Shown: positions 1-6,264, counted from the first letter of the stretch. The stretch is 8,038 nucleotides of DNA from Opitutaceae bacterium (GCA_031254955.1 JAIRTK010000160.1:1-8038); one strand, 5' to 3'. The notes: generated by a model from the sequence alone, not told the origin. Numbers and translations are program-made.

Positions 1-90
1 ATCGCCGCCATCCGCAACGGCGGCGCGGCCGTCTCCGGCATGATTCACGCCTGGATGCGCGCTCAGGCAAACGCTTCAGATCCGGCCTAA
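1..90 (+). CDS. C-terminal end of an unidentified protein (truncated by window)
   Basis: The first frame is open from base 1 and ends at a TAA at 88-90, giving 29 residues that begin IAAIRNGGAAVSGMIHAW and end in ASDPA. The composition and codon use (GCC, GGC, CGC, ATC) match the other high-GC genes in the window, so this is probably the real tail of a gene entering from the left. The pattern of a small-residue-rich helix followed by a hydrophobic helix resembles the last helix of FAD/NAD(P)-dependent oxidoreductases of the glutamate-synthase small-subunit kind. The match is too short to name a family, and the function is unknown from what is visible. Confidence 0.55.
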   Translation: MAAIRNGGAAVSGMIHAWMRAQANASDPA

Positions 91-311
91 AGTGTGATTA
101 TGATTGGTAAATGGTATTAAACCATCGTTTCTCGATACGTCGCCAAAGTTCATTTAAGTTTAATGCAAATCCGAAAAAGATGATTTCGCTTCAATCAGCG
201 GGGCGTTTCTTTCAGCGACTTCTTTTGACGGGAGGCTGGCAGCGTGCCGGCATCCTCTTGGATTGGCTAATATGAGAATACCAGTTGAAATCTGGATACG
301 CTGTCTTCATT
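91..311. other. AT-rich spacer between convergent genes
   Basis: This spacer lies between the stop of the leftmost plus-strand gene and the stop of the minus-strand GTPase gene, so it should hold the 3' ends of both transcripts. It is much richer in A and T than the plus-strand genes. The best hairpin is at 235-251, with arms GCTGGCA and TGCCGGC (one G-T pair) and loop GCG. No T-run follows it on either strand, so I do not call a terminator. I see no gene or repeat here. Confidence 0.5.
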
Positions 312-2084
312 CTAACAGAGCGTTTTTTTGCAGTTTTCCACGGCTTCTTGGATCAAGTGCTTTATTTGATCCTTAAATTCCACGATGCCGATGGCTGCCG
401 CTGCGGGAGGGACGGCTTGGGTGAAAATTTCCTTGATATTTTTACGACGAACGAATGTTGAGTTTACGCCACGACACTTGAATGATTCCCACCAATCCTG
501 ATTTGGTTTTGCAACGATTGCCCGACGCGCGAAGCCGAGCACAAGCTTTGTAAATTCAGTGAGCACATGGGCGACGCTTTCTTTCTTGAGCGTGTCGCTT
601 ACCTCTTGCGACCAAGACACAGGTTTGCTCAAAAACGGGCCTATTTCTTCGTTGATTTCATTTTCAAGGTCAGAAACAGGCATGAACATTTTGAAGCCCT
701 CCTCGCTTCCCCCGACCATGCGGCGGTTGAAGGCCTTGACGGTGCTCCAATGCTCACAATCAAGCCGTGCATTGTAAATCTGGTTAAATTGCTCGGTGGA
801 TTTTACAAGAAAAGCGGAGAGCATTTCGTAGTCGTATCTTGGCTCGACAAACCTCTGCCTGCGGCGTGACATTTTGCGAACACAAGAAAGAAGGCGTTTC
901 ATGCCTTTGATTGCAGGCTCCTCGGTCCCCATCGTTTGCAGCCAGCCAAAGTAGAAAATGCGCTCATCAGGGAGTTTTATTTCAATTCCCTCTTGTTTCA
1001 ATGCGGCGAGCGTATTTTCAAACCCGTCTTTTACCTCATGAATCCGAGCCTGCTCTGTGAGGGCTTCCGCGTCATAAGGCGCTACTTCGTCCAATTTGGT
1101 GAACAGAACAAACAGTTTCCCTCCAGAACCACGTTTGAAGGCATTTTTTAACGCGCTTTTGCCTCCTGCGTTAAATGGTTTTTTGCTCTCTTCAATGAGC
1201 AAAATCGCATCGGATTGGTAAAAATAATCATAATGCCTCGCATCCAATTGATCTCCGCCGACCTCTCTGGCATTATGGCCAATGCCTTCGCCGTCAATAA
1301 TGACGACTTCCATGCCGCCATCTAACCACCGGGCGGCAAGGTTGCCATGAATGCGCGCATATTGAATAACAGGGGAAATGGAATTGCTTTCGCTGGAAAG
1401 AATTTCCTTGCATTTTGAAACAAACTGTTCCCTTGCAATGTTTTTGTATTTGTATGTTTGAAAATTTTCCGTGAGTTGCATGCCTTCGCAAACTCGCGCG
1501 ATTTGCTGTTGAATCCCTGCCATTACATCATCTTGCAGCGCCCTGTATGGTTCCGAATTATCCAGCGCCAGTTCGACAAAAACACCAGTTTCCTCCTCGG
1601 CGTCTGGGAACTCATCCCTCAATTCGCGCACACGTTTCCTGATAAATCCGGAAAACTCCACGATGTGCGCGACGATCTGCTTCTGAAATTCCGGCGTGAG
1701 CAAGTAATACAAGCGGAATTTTTGGTCGCTGGTCTGGCGCAAATTGCGCAACAGTTCCTCGGTATTTTGATTTTCCTGAAACTTTATGATGGCGGCGGAA
1801 AGAATCTCCTCAACATATCCTCTTACCTCTCCCGCCGGTTTGAGCACCACGGTAATGTCGAATCCCTCCCGTTTGCAAATGACATACTCGGTTGGCGCAA
1901 CGGTTGTGCGTGTTTGTCGAGTGGTCGGGAACTTGCTTTCTTCTGTGCCAAGCAATTTGCGGATGATGGTGGTTTTGCCAGCCCCCGTGTCTCCAAAAAG
2001 ATAAACGATCGGGAGGTCGGCGGGGCGGGGACTCTCCGCGTCTAACATTTTTTGGATTTCGTCGAATCGGCCCGTGGGGTTCAT
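312..2084 (-). CDS. Large P-loop GTPase of unknown role, with a long G2-G3 insertion
   Basis: A 590-residue soluble protein. The nucleotide-binding motifs are clear: G1/Walker A GDTGAGKT at residues 31-38, a threonine-rich G2 candidate at 59-61, G3 DGEG at 264-267 inside the hydrophobic strand VVIIDGEGIGH, and G4 TKLD at 329-332 after LFVLF. TKLD argues for guanine specificity. About 200 mostly helical, charged residues separate G2 from G3, far more than in small GTPases. The C-terminal part (about 400-590) is also helical and charged. I see no signal peptide or membrane segment. The ATG at 2084 is preferred because translation upstream of it becomes low-complexity and would run over the divergent gene; no good Shine-Dalgarno is present. 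Base composition is near even, unlike the GC-rich neighbours, which suggests horizontal transfer. Dynamin-like, septin-like or AIG1-like membership cannot be decided by eye. A role in phage defence is possible but not shown by any neighbour. Confidence 0.85.
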   Translation of the reverse strand: MNPTGRFDEIQKMLDAESPRPADLPIVYLFGDTGAGKTTIIRKLLGTEESKFPTTRQTRTTVAPTEYVICKREGFDITVVLKPAGEVRGYVEEILSAAIIKFQENQNTEELLRNLRQTSDQKFRLYYLLTPEFQKQIVAHIVEFSGFIRKRVRELRDEFPDAEEETGVFVELALDNSEPYRALQDDVMAGIQQQIARVCEGMQLTENFQTYKYKNIAREQFVSKCKEILSSESNSISPVIQYARIHGNLAARWLDGGMEVVIIDGEGIGHNAREVGGDQLDARHYDYFYQSDAILLIEESKKPFNAGGKSALKNAFKRGSGGKLFVLFTKLDEVAPYDAEALTEQARIHEVKDGFENTLAALKQEGIEIKLPDERIFYFGWLQTMGTEEPAIKGMKRLLSCVRKMSRRRQRFVEPRYDYEMLSAFLVKSTEQFNQIYNARLDCEHWSTVKAFNRRMVGGSEEGFKMFMPVSDLENEINEEIGPFLSKPVSWSQEVSDTLKKESVAHVLTEFTKLVLGFARRAIVAKPNQDWWESFKCRGVNSTFVRRKNIKEIFTQAVPPAAAAIGIVEFKDQIKHLIQEAVENCKKTLC

Positions 2085-2445
2085 GGAAAAAGTATCGGGG
2101 AAAAGTGGAAAGGTGTTACTGCGTGAATTGTGTGGCGTCGGACTTTGCGGAGCGTCCGCGGTGCCATCGTTGGCGCGAGGGATGCGGTGGCGGGGGTAAA
2201 CACAGACGGTAAGTGGCGGTGAAACGGAGGCGGCCAGACGTGCCGGGGGAAGTGTGTTGGGGCGGCGAACGGCGAACGGAGAGGTTGCGGAGCGCGCGCC
2301 GCCCCGCGTCCGGCGTTGGGATGCGAGCTGGGCTGACGAGGGGAACGCGGCGCGAGCTTCATGCCGCCAAATTGCTACCTTGCTACCAAATAGCAACAAG
2401 ATTTTGCGGACATTGCAGGGCGGTGGTATTTTTGCCACTGGAGCA
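2085..2445. other. Divergent intergenic control region
   Basis: These 361 bases separate the start codons of the minus-strand GTPase and the plus-strand small DNA-binding protein, so promoters for both should lie here. The middle part (about 2150-2350) is GC-rich. The last 80 bases before the plus-strand start become AT-richer and carry the TTGCTACC repeats. I could not find a convincing -10/-35 pair for either direction. Open frames do cross the region on both strands, but their translations are arginine-, proline- and alanine-rich and look non-coding. Confidence 0.6.
2372..2396. promoter_or_regulatory. Candidate operator: tandem TTGCTACC with inverted half-site
   Basis: TTGCTACC occurs twice back to back (2372-2379 and 2380-2387), and after AAA comes TAGCAA (2391-2396), the reverse complement of TTGCTA. 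The site lies 50-75 bases upstream of the start codon of the probable ribbon-helix-helix protein. Such proteins usually bind closely spaced direct or inverted half-sites and often repress their own operon. The repeat is seen directly; the operator role and autoregulation are inferred from position. Confidence 0.4.
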
Positions 2446-2925
2446 ATGAACACCCAGAAAGCCACGAAAAGGAGCGTTTCCTTTTTTCCCAAGGTGCTTG
2501 AGGCGGCCGAGCGGCGGGCGCGCAAAGAGACTGACGGCAATCTCTCTCGCTATGTGCAGGGGTTGATTTTGCGCGACGCGGAAAACGCGCCGCCGCTGCC
2601 GTCGGGACGCGAGCGGGTCATTGAGGAACTGGCCGAGCAGTGGGTGCCGACCGTGGCGGACAGCCTGCGGCAGTTGTTGCGGGCGAGGGAAATCAACCAG
2701 GCGGAGTTGTTCGGGCGGTGCCTGATGCGGCTGCGCGATTACCTGGCGGCGAGCGGGAACAGCCCGGCGGACTTCGTGCTCGTTCCGGAGGGGAAATGTC
2801 CGGTGTTTGCGGAGAAGCAGCGGCGTCTTGGCGTGATGTTATCGCAAGGGCGGCGGGAAAAGATTTCGGAGGAGGCGAGGGTGTTGCAGGAGGAACTGGC
2901 GGGGCGACGGTTGGAGCGCGCCTGA
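2446..2925 (+). CDS. Small protein with probable ribbon-helix-helix DNA-binding N-terminus
   Basis: A 159-residue protein with no family I can name for its full length. The N-terminus has the layout of a ribbon-helix-helix (CopG/Arc-like) domain: a basic strand KRSVSFFP (residues 8-15), a helix rich in E, A and R (about 16-29), a turn with DGNLS, and a second helix SRYVQGLIL (34-42). Residues 55-103 look like two further helices, and 133-159 form a charged Glu/Arg-rich helix that could be a coiled coil. The start at 2446 was chosen because the domain begins there and everything upstream is low-complexity. GGAG lies only two bases from this ATG, too close for an ordinary ribosome binding site. 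Its stop codon overlaps the helicase start, so the two are probably translated together. A likely role is transcriptional control or a DNA-binding accessory to the helicase; both are inferences. Confidence 0.75.
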   Translation: MNTQKATKRSVSFFPKVLEAAERRARKETDGNLSRYVQGLILRDAENAPPLPSGRERVIEELAEQWVPTVADSLRQLLRAREINQAELFGRCLMRLRDYLAASGNSPADFVLVPEGKCPVFAEKQRRLGVMLSQGRREKISEEARVLQEELAGRRLERA

Positions 2926-2927
2926 TG
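2913..2927 (+). promoter_or_regulatory. Ribosome binding site and TGATG stop-start overlap of recD2
   Basis: GGAG at 2913-2916 sits eight bases before the ATG at 2925-2927, a normal Shine-Dalgarno distance. The last A of the upstream TGA stop (2923-2925) is the first base of the helicase start. This arrangement favours re-initiation by the same ribosome and is the main reason for choosing this helicase start. Confidence 0.65.
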
Positions 2928-5714
2928 CCGTTCGGCGAGCCGCGCGGTTCTCCGGTTCGCCGGACAGGCGTGCGGGCGGCGCGGCGGCGCGGCAAAAACG
3001 TGACATCGCGCCCGCGCCCCGCCACAGTCCCCCAACTCGTGGCCTCCTCCTCACCACCACCACCACCCAGCCGCCCGGCGCCCCGCCCGACGCCCAGCCC
3101 GGCGCCCCACCCGACGCCACGCCCGGCGCCGCCCGCCGGAGCCGCCGCTTCCCCCGCCGCTGGCGGCGGCGCCGCCGTCCTTGCCGGCGTGCTGGAGCGC
3201 ATCATCTTTCTCAACGAAGAAAACCACTACACCATCGCCGAGTTCCGCCCCGACGGCGCGCGCGAAAAAGTCACCATCGTCGGCCCGCTCCCCGGCGCGC
3301 AATGCGGCGAAACCCTCCACCTCCGCGGCCAGTGGACGCGCCACGCCCGGCATGGCGACCAGTTCAAGGTCGAAACCTTCACCGCCGAGCTGCCCTCCTC
3401 CGTTTACGGCATCCGCAAATACCTCGGCAGCGGCCTCGTCCCCGGCATCGGCAAGGTCTACGCCAACAAAATCGTCGATGCCTTCGGCACCGACACCCTC
3501 CGCGTCCTCTCCGAGGAATCCGCGCGCCTGCGCAGCGTCCCCGGCATCGGCAAAGTCCGCGCCGCCGCCATCAAAAAAGCCTGGGACGACCAACGCGCCC
3601 TCCGCGAAATCCACATTTTCCTCCAAACCTACGGCGTCACCACCTCGCAATGCGTGAAACTCATCAACCGCTACGGCGCCGAGGCGATGCATATCCTCCA
3701 GCGCGAACCCTACCGGGTCGCCCGCGACATCGACGGCATCGGTTTCAAGACCGCCGACCGCATCGCCATCAACCTCGGCTTCGCCAACGACGCCCCGCCC
3801 CGCCTCGACGCCGGCCTGCTCTTCGCCATGGAAACGCTTCAGGAGGAAGGCCACACCGCCATCCGCGAAGCCGGCCTCCGCGACCACGCCGCCGCGCTCC
3901 TCGAAACCTCCCCCGGCCTCATCACCAGCCGCATCGCCGCGCTCATTGAAAAAAAAGAACTCGTCGCGCACCCCGCCGCCGCCACCACCGTTTCCCGTGG
4001 CACGAGTGCCCCCGCCGCCACCGGCGCCACCGCTTCCCGTGGCACGAGCACCCCGCCCGCGATGGAACATGCCGTAGGGCCTGACCTTGAGTCAGGCCGC
4101 GCGTCAGGCCGCGCCGCCCCCCCCGGCGCGACGCAAGGTCGCGCCCTACAGGGCGCGAGCGCCCCCGCCGCCGCCCTGCCCGGCTCCGCCCTCATCCAGC
4201 TCCCCGCCCTCGACCGCGCCGAGCGGAAAATCGCCGCCGCCCTCGCGCGCCTCCTCCGCGTCCCCGGCTGCCTCCCCGCCATCAAACACGCCGCCGCCGT
4301 GCACTGGGCCGGGCAAAAAGCCGGCCTCGTCTTCGCCGACAGGCAGCGCGCCGCCATCACCGCCGCCCTCGTATCCAAAGTCTCGATACTCACCGGCGGC
4401 CCCGGCACCGGCAAGACCGCCTCCCTCCGCGCCCTCGTGGACATCCTCAAGGCCAAACGCGTGCGCGTGCACCTCGCCGCGCCCACCGGCCGCGCCGCGC
4501 AACGCCTCGCCGAAACCACCGCCGGCTTTGCCAGCACCATCCACCGCCTCCTCAAATACGACCCCGCCAAAGGCGGCTTCTCCGCCAACGAAAACAACCC
4601 CCTCGCCACCGACTTCCTCATCGTGGACGAAGCCTCGATGCTCGACACCCGCCTCGCCTCCGCGCTGTTTCAAGCCATCCCCTCGCGCGCCCACCTCCTC
4701 CTCGTCGGCGACACCGACCAGCTCCCCAGCGTCGGAGCCGGCAACGTCCTCAAGGACATCATCGCCCTGGCCACCGCCCTCGCCACTGCCGCCGCCACCG
4801 GCGAAATGACAAATGACAAGTATCAAGTATCAGGATACAACCCGCCCACCCCCACTCCGCACGCCATCCCCCGCACTCCGCAATCCCCACCCCACGCTTC
4901 GCAATCCCCACCCCGCACGCCGCACGCCGCATTCCGCATTCCCGTGACCCGCCTCGATGTCATCCACCGACAGAAAGGCCAAAGCCAAATCGTCACCACC
5001 GCGCACGCCATCAACCACGGCGACGCCACGCTCCCGCCCGCCACCCCCGAACTCGCCAACATCCAGACGTGGGGCGACCTCACCTTCGTCATCGCCGGCT
5101 CCCCCGAAGACTGCCTGCGCAAAACCATCGCCCTCTGCGCCGAGTTCATCCCGCGCCACTTCCCCTATTTCCACCCCGTCCGCGACGTGCAAGTCCTCGC
5201 GCCCATGCACAAAGGCGCAGCCGGCGTCGCCAACCTCAACCAGCAACTCCAGACCGCGCTCAACCCCCGCGCCCGCGCCCAGCGCACGCTCAGCGGCGAT
5301 TATCGCCCCGGCGACAAAGTCATCCAACTCCGCAACAACTACGACAAAAACCTCTTCAACGGCGACATCGGCGCCATCCTCGCCGCCGACGCGGAGACGG
5401 GCGCGCTCACGATTGATTTCGACGGCGAGAAACACGACTTCCAGCGCGGCGAGACCGGCGACCTCGCCCTCGCCTACGCCATCAGCATCCACAAAAGCCA
5501 GGGCAGCGAGTATCCCGTCGTCATCATCCCGCTGCTCAAGGCGCACTTCATGATGCTCCAGCGCAACCTCCTCTACACGGCGATCACGCGCGGAAAGAAA
5601 AAAGTCTTCATCGTCGGCGAGCCAGCCGCCTACGGCATGTCCGTGCGCAACGCCGAGTCCAAGCACCGCACCACCCACCTCCAGGAAAAAATCACCGAGG
5701 CGCTGGCGCACTAG
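2925..5714 (+). CDS. recD2: RecD2-type SF1B ATP-dependent 5'-3' DNA helicase with in-frame repeat insertions
   Basis: A 929-residue helicase of the RecD2/YrrC family; family members unwind DNA 5' to 3' and act in repair without RecBC. Order of parts: basic, Pro/Ala-rich low-complexity leader (1-86); OB-like N-terminal domain starting GVLERI (about 87-160); helix-hairpin-helix motifs at VPGIGK (about 172-177 and 205-210) and DGIGFKTADRIA (270-281); low-complexity insert (350-422); Walker A GGPGTGKT (491-498); motif Ia AAPTGRAA (518-525); Walker B DEAS (568-571); motif III GDTDQLPSVGAGN (595-607); second low-complexity insert (about 616-671); motif IV-like RLDVIHRQ (676-683); SH3-like GDKVIQLRNNY (796-806); motif V IHKSQGSE (855-862); motif VI YTAITRGKK (884-892). 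All catalytic motifs are intact, so activity is expected. Family members are usually 700-800 residues; the excess comes from the leader and the two inserts, each of which coincides with repeat DNA. It is coupled to the upstream small DNA-binding protein. Confidence 0.95.
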   Translation: MPFGEPRGSPVRRTGVRAARRRGKNVTSRPRPATVPQLVASSSPPPPPSRPAPRPTPSPAPHPTPRPAPPAGAAASPAAGGGAAVLAGVLERIIFLNEENHYTIAEFRPDGAREKVTIVGPLPGAQCGETLHLRGQWTRHARHGDQFKVETFTAELPSSVYGIRKYLGSGLVPGIGKVYANKIVDAFGTDTLRVLSEESARLRSVPGIGKVRAAAIKKAWDDQRALREIHIFLQTYGVTTSQCVKLINRYGAEAMHILQREPYRVARDIDGIGFKTADRIAINLGFANDAPPRLDAGLLFAMETLQEEGHTAIREAGLRDHAAALLETSPGLITSRIAALIEKKELVAHPAAATTVSRGTSAPAATGATASRGTSTPPAMEHAVGPDLESGRASGRAAPPGATQGRALQGASAPAAALPGSALIQLPALDRAERKIAAALARLLRVPGCLPAIKHAAAVHWAGQKAGLVFADRQRAAITAALVSKVSILTGGPGTGKTASLRALVDILKAKRVRVHLAAPTGRAAQRLAETTAGFASTIHRLLKYDPAKGGFSANENNPLATDFLIVDEASMLDTRLASALFQAIPSRAHLLLVGDTDQLPSVGAGNVLKDIIALATALATAAATGEMTNDKYQVSGYNPPTPTPHAIPRTPQSPPHASQSPPRTPHAAFRIPVTRLDVIHRQKGQSQIVTTAHAINHGDATLPPATPELANIQTWGDLTFVIAGSPEDCLRKTIALCAEFIPRHFPYFHPVRDVQVLAPMHKGAAGVANLNQQLQTALNPRARAQRTLSGDYRPGDKVIQLRNNYDKNLFNGDIGAILAADAETGALTIDFDGEKHDFQRGETGDLALAYAISIHKSQGSEYPVVIIPLLKAHFMMLQRNLLYTAITRGKKKVFIVGEPAAYGMSVRNAESKHRTTHLQEKITEALAH
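3074..3130 (+). repeat. 24-bp tandem repeat encoding the Pro-rich leader of RecD2
   Basis: A 24-bp unit beginning CCCGGCGCC is present at 3074-3097 and 3098-3121, with a nine-base partial third copy at 3122-3130. Because 24 is a multiple of three, each copy adds eight codons (APRPTPSP, then APHPTPRP). The two full copies differ at only a few positions, so the duplication looks recent. Confidence 0.8.
3985..4048 (+). repeat. Direct repeat of period 42 bp in the first RecD2 insert
   Basis: A 22-base block (CCACCG, then T or C, then TTCCCGTGGCACGAG) is found at 3985-4006 and at 4027-4048, one mismatch apart and 42 bases offset, which is 14 codons. It encodes the repeated peptide core SRGTS. The block contains the small odd palindrome CGTG-G-CACG. 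It lies at the start of the non-conserved insert just before the helicase core. Confidence 0.75.
4074..4164. repeat. Head-to-head hairpin pair (REP/BIME-like) inside recD2, plus a third hairpin
   Basis: Two perfect hairpins face each other. The left has GTAGG at 4074-4078, arms GGCCTGAC (4078-4085) and GTCAGGCC (4091-4098), loop CTTGA. The right has arms GGCGCGAC (4125-4132) and GTCGCGCC (4138-4145), loop GCAAG, and ends CCCTAC at 4149. A 26-base spacer separates them. Reversing the right one gives the same plan as the left: GTAGGGC, stem, CTTG loop, stem. A third hairpin follows at 4151-4164, arms GGGCGC and GCGCCC with loop GA. The layout is like bacterial interspersed mosaic elements built from paired REP sequences. 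It is translated in frame as part of the helicase. Confidence 0.8.
4804..4943 (+). repeat. Array of 20 degenerate heptanucleotides inside recD2
   Basis: From 4804 to 4943 the sequence can be cut into 20 consecutive 7-base units without a slip. The first five are AAATGAC, AAATGAC, AAGTATC, AAGTATC, AGGATAC. Most of the rest begin CA and vary around CACTCCG (CACGCCG twice in a row, CATTCCG, CATTCCC, CAATCCC twice, CACTCCG twice). A higher-order 21-base period (CGCAATCCCCACCCC at 4879-4893 and 4900-4914) gives the repeated peptide QSPP. Degenerate heptanucleotide arrays are known from cyanobacteria (STRR sequences), but those are mostly intergenic. Here the array fills the non-conserved insert between helicase motifs III and IV. 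Confidence 0.85.
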
Positions 5715-5831
5715 GCGCCAATAAAACCGTCCCTCCATGAGATTCCAACTTTAGCCGTCTTCAGTATAGGGCTTCAGGGTAAGGCTTCATACCCTTTCCC
5801 AGTGAAAAGCACACTATAGAAGCAGAGCCAT

Positions 5832-5904
5832 GTAGGGGCTTCGCTTGCGAAGCCCGTTGCTGGAGCACGGTTATCAAGCCGGGCGTCGCAAGCGACACCC
5901 CTGC
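5832..5904. repeat. Head-to-head hairpin pair (REP/BIME-like), intergenic copy
   Basis: The left hairpin follows GTAG (5832-5835) and has nine-base perfect arms GGGCTTCGC (5836-5844) and GCGAAGCCC (5847-5855). The right one has arms GGGCGTCGC (5881-5889) and GCGACACCC (5892-5900), one G-T pair, then CTGC (5901-5904), the complement of GCAG. The spacer is 25 bases. Both apices read CTTG in the sense that starts with GTAG or GCAG. Spacing, orientation, flank and apex match the pair inside recD2, while the stem bases are different. Confidence 0.8.
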
Positions 5905-5935
5905 AAAAGAGTGATTTTCATTGGGAATGGGTTTG

Positions 5936-5970
5936 AGGGCAGGGCGGTCTCACCGAGACCGCCCTGCCCT
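5936..5970. repeat. Perfect 16-bp inverted repeat with 3-base loop
   Basis: Left arm 5936-5951 begins AGGGCAGGGC and ends GGTCTC; loop ACC (5952-5954); right arm 5955-5970 is its exact reverse complement. The apex CTCACCGAG resembles CTCTCCGAG in the large inverted repeat at 6265-6418. There is no T-tract after it on either strand (AAAGAC follows on the plus strand), so an intrinsic terminator is not well supported, although a strong hairpin 220 bases after recD2 could still stabilise the 3' end of a transcript. Confidence 0.8.
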
Positions 5971-6091
5971 AAAGACACAATCTCGTCGGGAAAGGGTATA
6001 AAACAGCCGCCAAGCCGCACAAAAGGCACAAACCCCATCACCCCATCTTGTGGGTGCTTTGAAAAATCCAGTTTCCCAGACAAACGAACCA

Positions 6092-6111
6092 ACCGCGAAT
6101 GACCGCGAATG
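6092..6111 (+). repeat. 10-bp tandem repeat, two copies
   Basis: ACCGCGAATG is present at 6092-6101 and again at 6102-6111. It is a simple tandem duplication in non-coding DNA with no visible function. Confidence 0.6.
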
Positions 6112-6145
6112 AGTTTTCCCAAAGTGCCCATAAAATAATAACGAA

Positions 6146-6200
6146 CGCCTCTATGGAGGCGCCTTTATAGAGTGACTTTATGGAGCATCTTTATAGAGTG
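6146..6200. repeat. Imperfect tandem repeat of about 26 bp with CTTTATAGAGTG core
   Basis: CTTTATAGAGTG occurs at 6163-6174 and 6189-6200, and each copy is preceded by TATGGAG (6152-6158 and 6179-6185). A hairpin, CGCCTC (6146-6151) with GAGGCG (6156-6161) and loop TATG, overlaps the first unit. The unit is AT-richer than the surrounding palindromes. I see no promoter with confidence. Confidence 0.6.
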
Positions 6201-6264
6201 CCGCGCCTCAGGGTTCTGTTTTGAGTGAGAAAGGGTAGTATTCTGTAGCATAGGAAACGCTCCT

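Noticed and set aside
91..311. tRNA or terminator in the AT-rich spacer
   Set aside because: Only one 7-bp imperfect hairpin is present, with no cloverleaf and no T-tract.
2254..2445. Earlier start for the small DNA-binding protein at 2254
   Set aside because: The extra 64 residues are Arg/Ala-rich, cross the TTGCTACC repeats and do not look like protein; the ribbon-helix-helix pattern starts right after the 2446 ATG.
2085..2540. Extending the minus-strand GTPase by 152 residues to a start at 2540
   Set aside because: The added sequence is low-complexity (Arg/Pro/Ser/Ala-rich), lacks motifs and would overlap the divergent gene starting at 2446.
2640..2924. Earlier start for recD2 at 2640
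   Set aside because: It would read the upstream gene out of frame into Gly/Ala-rich nonsense; the TGATG overlap with a well-placed GGAG supports 2925.
3051..4070. Long minus-strand open frame opposite recD2 (also 4830-5738 minus and 7045-7803 minus)
   Set aside because: These are shadows of high-GC genes: Gly/Ala/Val/Asp-rich translations with no family motif, while the opposite strand has clear helicase or kinase motifs.
5936..5970. Intrinsic terminator for recD2
   Set aside because: The stem is strong, but no T-run follows on either strand and it lies 220 bases after the stop.
5845..6131. Overlapping plus (5845-6102) and minus (5874-6131) open frames in the intergenic region
   Set aside because: Both run through the hairpin pair and the perfect inverted repeat; the translations are short, without motifs, and lack ribosome binding sites.
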